Notes under the pieces: model-generated
The model's database searches: none
What the model saw: the letters and a program-made list of their open reading frames with translations, nothing else
Told to the model about the DNA's origin: nothing
Shown here: positions 7,617-7,920 of the stretch, piece after piece
Position numbering within the stretch: position 1 is the first letter of the stretch
How the letters are laid out: every line of letters starts with the position of its first letter
From: Enterobacteriaceae bacterium
Lineage (GTDB): Bacteria > Pseudomonadota > Gammaproteobacteria > Enterobacterales > Enterobacteriaceae
DNA length: 7,920 nt
Assembly: GCA_022712475.1 (NCBI GenBank)
Contig: JALAGK010000442.1
Coordinates: forward strand, 1-7,920
Direction of reading: 5' to 3'
Translations under genes and position numbers: made by a program

Positions 7617-7904
7617 TTGCGAGATGTGTTCTAGTGAAATGAAATCTCTCTGCTGATACGGGCATGCCGATGGGCACTTTAGCGCCGGGATGGCCCGGTT
7701 CACCGTCATTGCCTGAGCGCGCATAGGGGAGGAAGCCTGGGATCGTCTTCTGTGTTATCTGCGCAGTCTGTCTTATCAGCCATGACTTCGTGGCTTATCT
7801 TTATATTTACTCACGAGCTGGCACAACTCGCCCTTATTTAAGATGCCAGGATATTGACGTAATAAATGGGCTTATTGTAAGGGTAGGTAAGTTAAGTATT
7901 TTTT
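7617..7904 (+). ncRNA. ryfA: Structured small RNA candidate, possibly RyfA-like
   Basis: No protein gene is apparent, but short stems cluster on the plus strand. These are TGCC-GATG-GGCA (7665-7676), CCGGG-ATGG-CCCGG (7685-7698) and a 7-bp stem with one G-U pair (7778-7795). A plus-strand promoter candidate lies just upstream. From memory, E. coli RyfA is a roughly 300-nt sRNA encoded near yfhM and sseA and transcribed away from yfhM. This segment has about the right length, position and strand. The stretch at about 7671-7746, including GGAAGCCTGGGATCGTC (7731-7747), resembles my recollection of that RNA, which I cannot verify here. RyfA has been linked to stress responses in pathogenic E. 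coli and Shigella. Both ends are guesses: the 5' end comes from the promoter and the 3' end from the T6 run at 7899-7904. An alternative is an unrelated structured regulatory region. Confidence 0.4.
7778..7795 (+). other. Short stem-loop in the upstream non-coding region
   Basis: AGCCATG (7778-7784) pairs with CGTGGCT (7789-7795) across an ACTT loop, giving seven pairs including one G-U. The T-rich but interrupted run that follows (TATCTTTATATTT) makes it a weak candidate for the 3' end of a shorter plus-strand RNA of about 190 nt. A true intrinsic terminator would normally have an unbroken T-run. Confidence 0.4.
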
Positions 7905-7920
7905 AAGTGCTCGTGTAAGA

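Larger units (their letters stand above)
7459..7920. other. Non-coding region upstream of the A2M gene, possibly divergent-promoter region
   Basis: This 462-nt stretch has no convincing protein gene on either strand. Its left part (7459-7560) holds the A2M ribosome site and a candidate minus-strand promoter. The middle holds a plus-strand promoter candidate. From about 7660 to 7800 it is rich in short stems and looks like a structured RNA. The last 110 bases are AT-rich, with a T6 run at 7899-7904 that has no stem in front of it, and only weak 4-5 bp stems elsewhere. In E. coli the neighbour on this side of yfhM is sseA, transcribed away from it (recalled order). No start of such a gene is visible here. 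Confidence 0.6.

Noticed and set aside
7664..7726. 20-codon plus-strand frame (ATG at 7664, TAG at 7724-7726) within the structured region
   Set aside because: There is no ribosome-binding site. The Pro/Gly-rich translation is explained by the GC-rich stems it spans, so I treat it as chance within a possible RNA gene.
7891..7907. T6 run at 7899-7904 as a terminator
   Set aside because: No GC-rich stem precedes it; only weak AT-rich 4-5 bp pairings are present. I used it only as a tentative right-hand limit for the RNA candidate.

Overview
The window looks like chromosome of a gamma-proteobacterium, most likely an enterobacterium (Enterobacterales). This rests on the protein families, their gene order, and a mid-50s GC impression that I did not count. 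Almost all of it is one minus-strand locus: a very large bacterial alpha-2-macroglobulin (A2M) gene followed by a pbpC-type penicillin-binding protein gene. This A2M/PBP1c pairing is well known (yfhM-pbpC in Escherichia coli).

Layout from the left edge. Positions 1-1433 (minus) hold the first 477 codons of pbpC, whose 3' end lies outside the window. Positions 1434-1485 are a 52-nt gap with a perfect 11-bp inverted repeat just ahead of the pbpC ribosome-binding region. Positions 1486-7458 (minus) encode a 1990-residue A2M with a thioester motif (Cys1509-Ser-Glu-Gln1512). It has an unusual membrane-anchoring N-terminus in place of the lipoprotein signal of E. coli YfhM. Positions 7459-7920 are a 462-nt non-coding stretch. 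It carries the A2M ribosome-binding site, a candidate minus-strand promoter, and a facing plus-strand promoter candidate. Beyond that lies a structured, non-coding-looking segment that I tentatively assign to a RyfA-like small RNA.

How the parts work together: by family knowledge, bacterial A2Ms trap periplasmic proteases. A protease cuts a bait segment, the protein changes shape, and the Cys-Gln thioester covalently captures the attacker. PBP1c is a bifunctional peptidoglycan synthase (GT51 transglycosylase plus transpeptidase). The usual model is envelope-breach defence: A2M neutralises incoming proteases while PBP1c repairs the wall. Gene order and strand suggest one transcript starting near 7530. 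The intercistronic hairpin could adjust the ratio of the two products.

I see no mobile element, CRISPR array, tRNA or rRNA. The points most worth following are the divergent, membrane-anchored A2M, its possible basic bait site, the intercistronic hairpin and the structured upstream RNA region.
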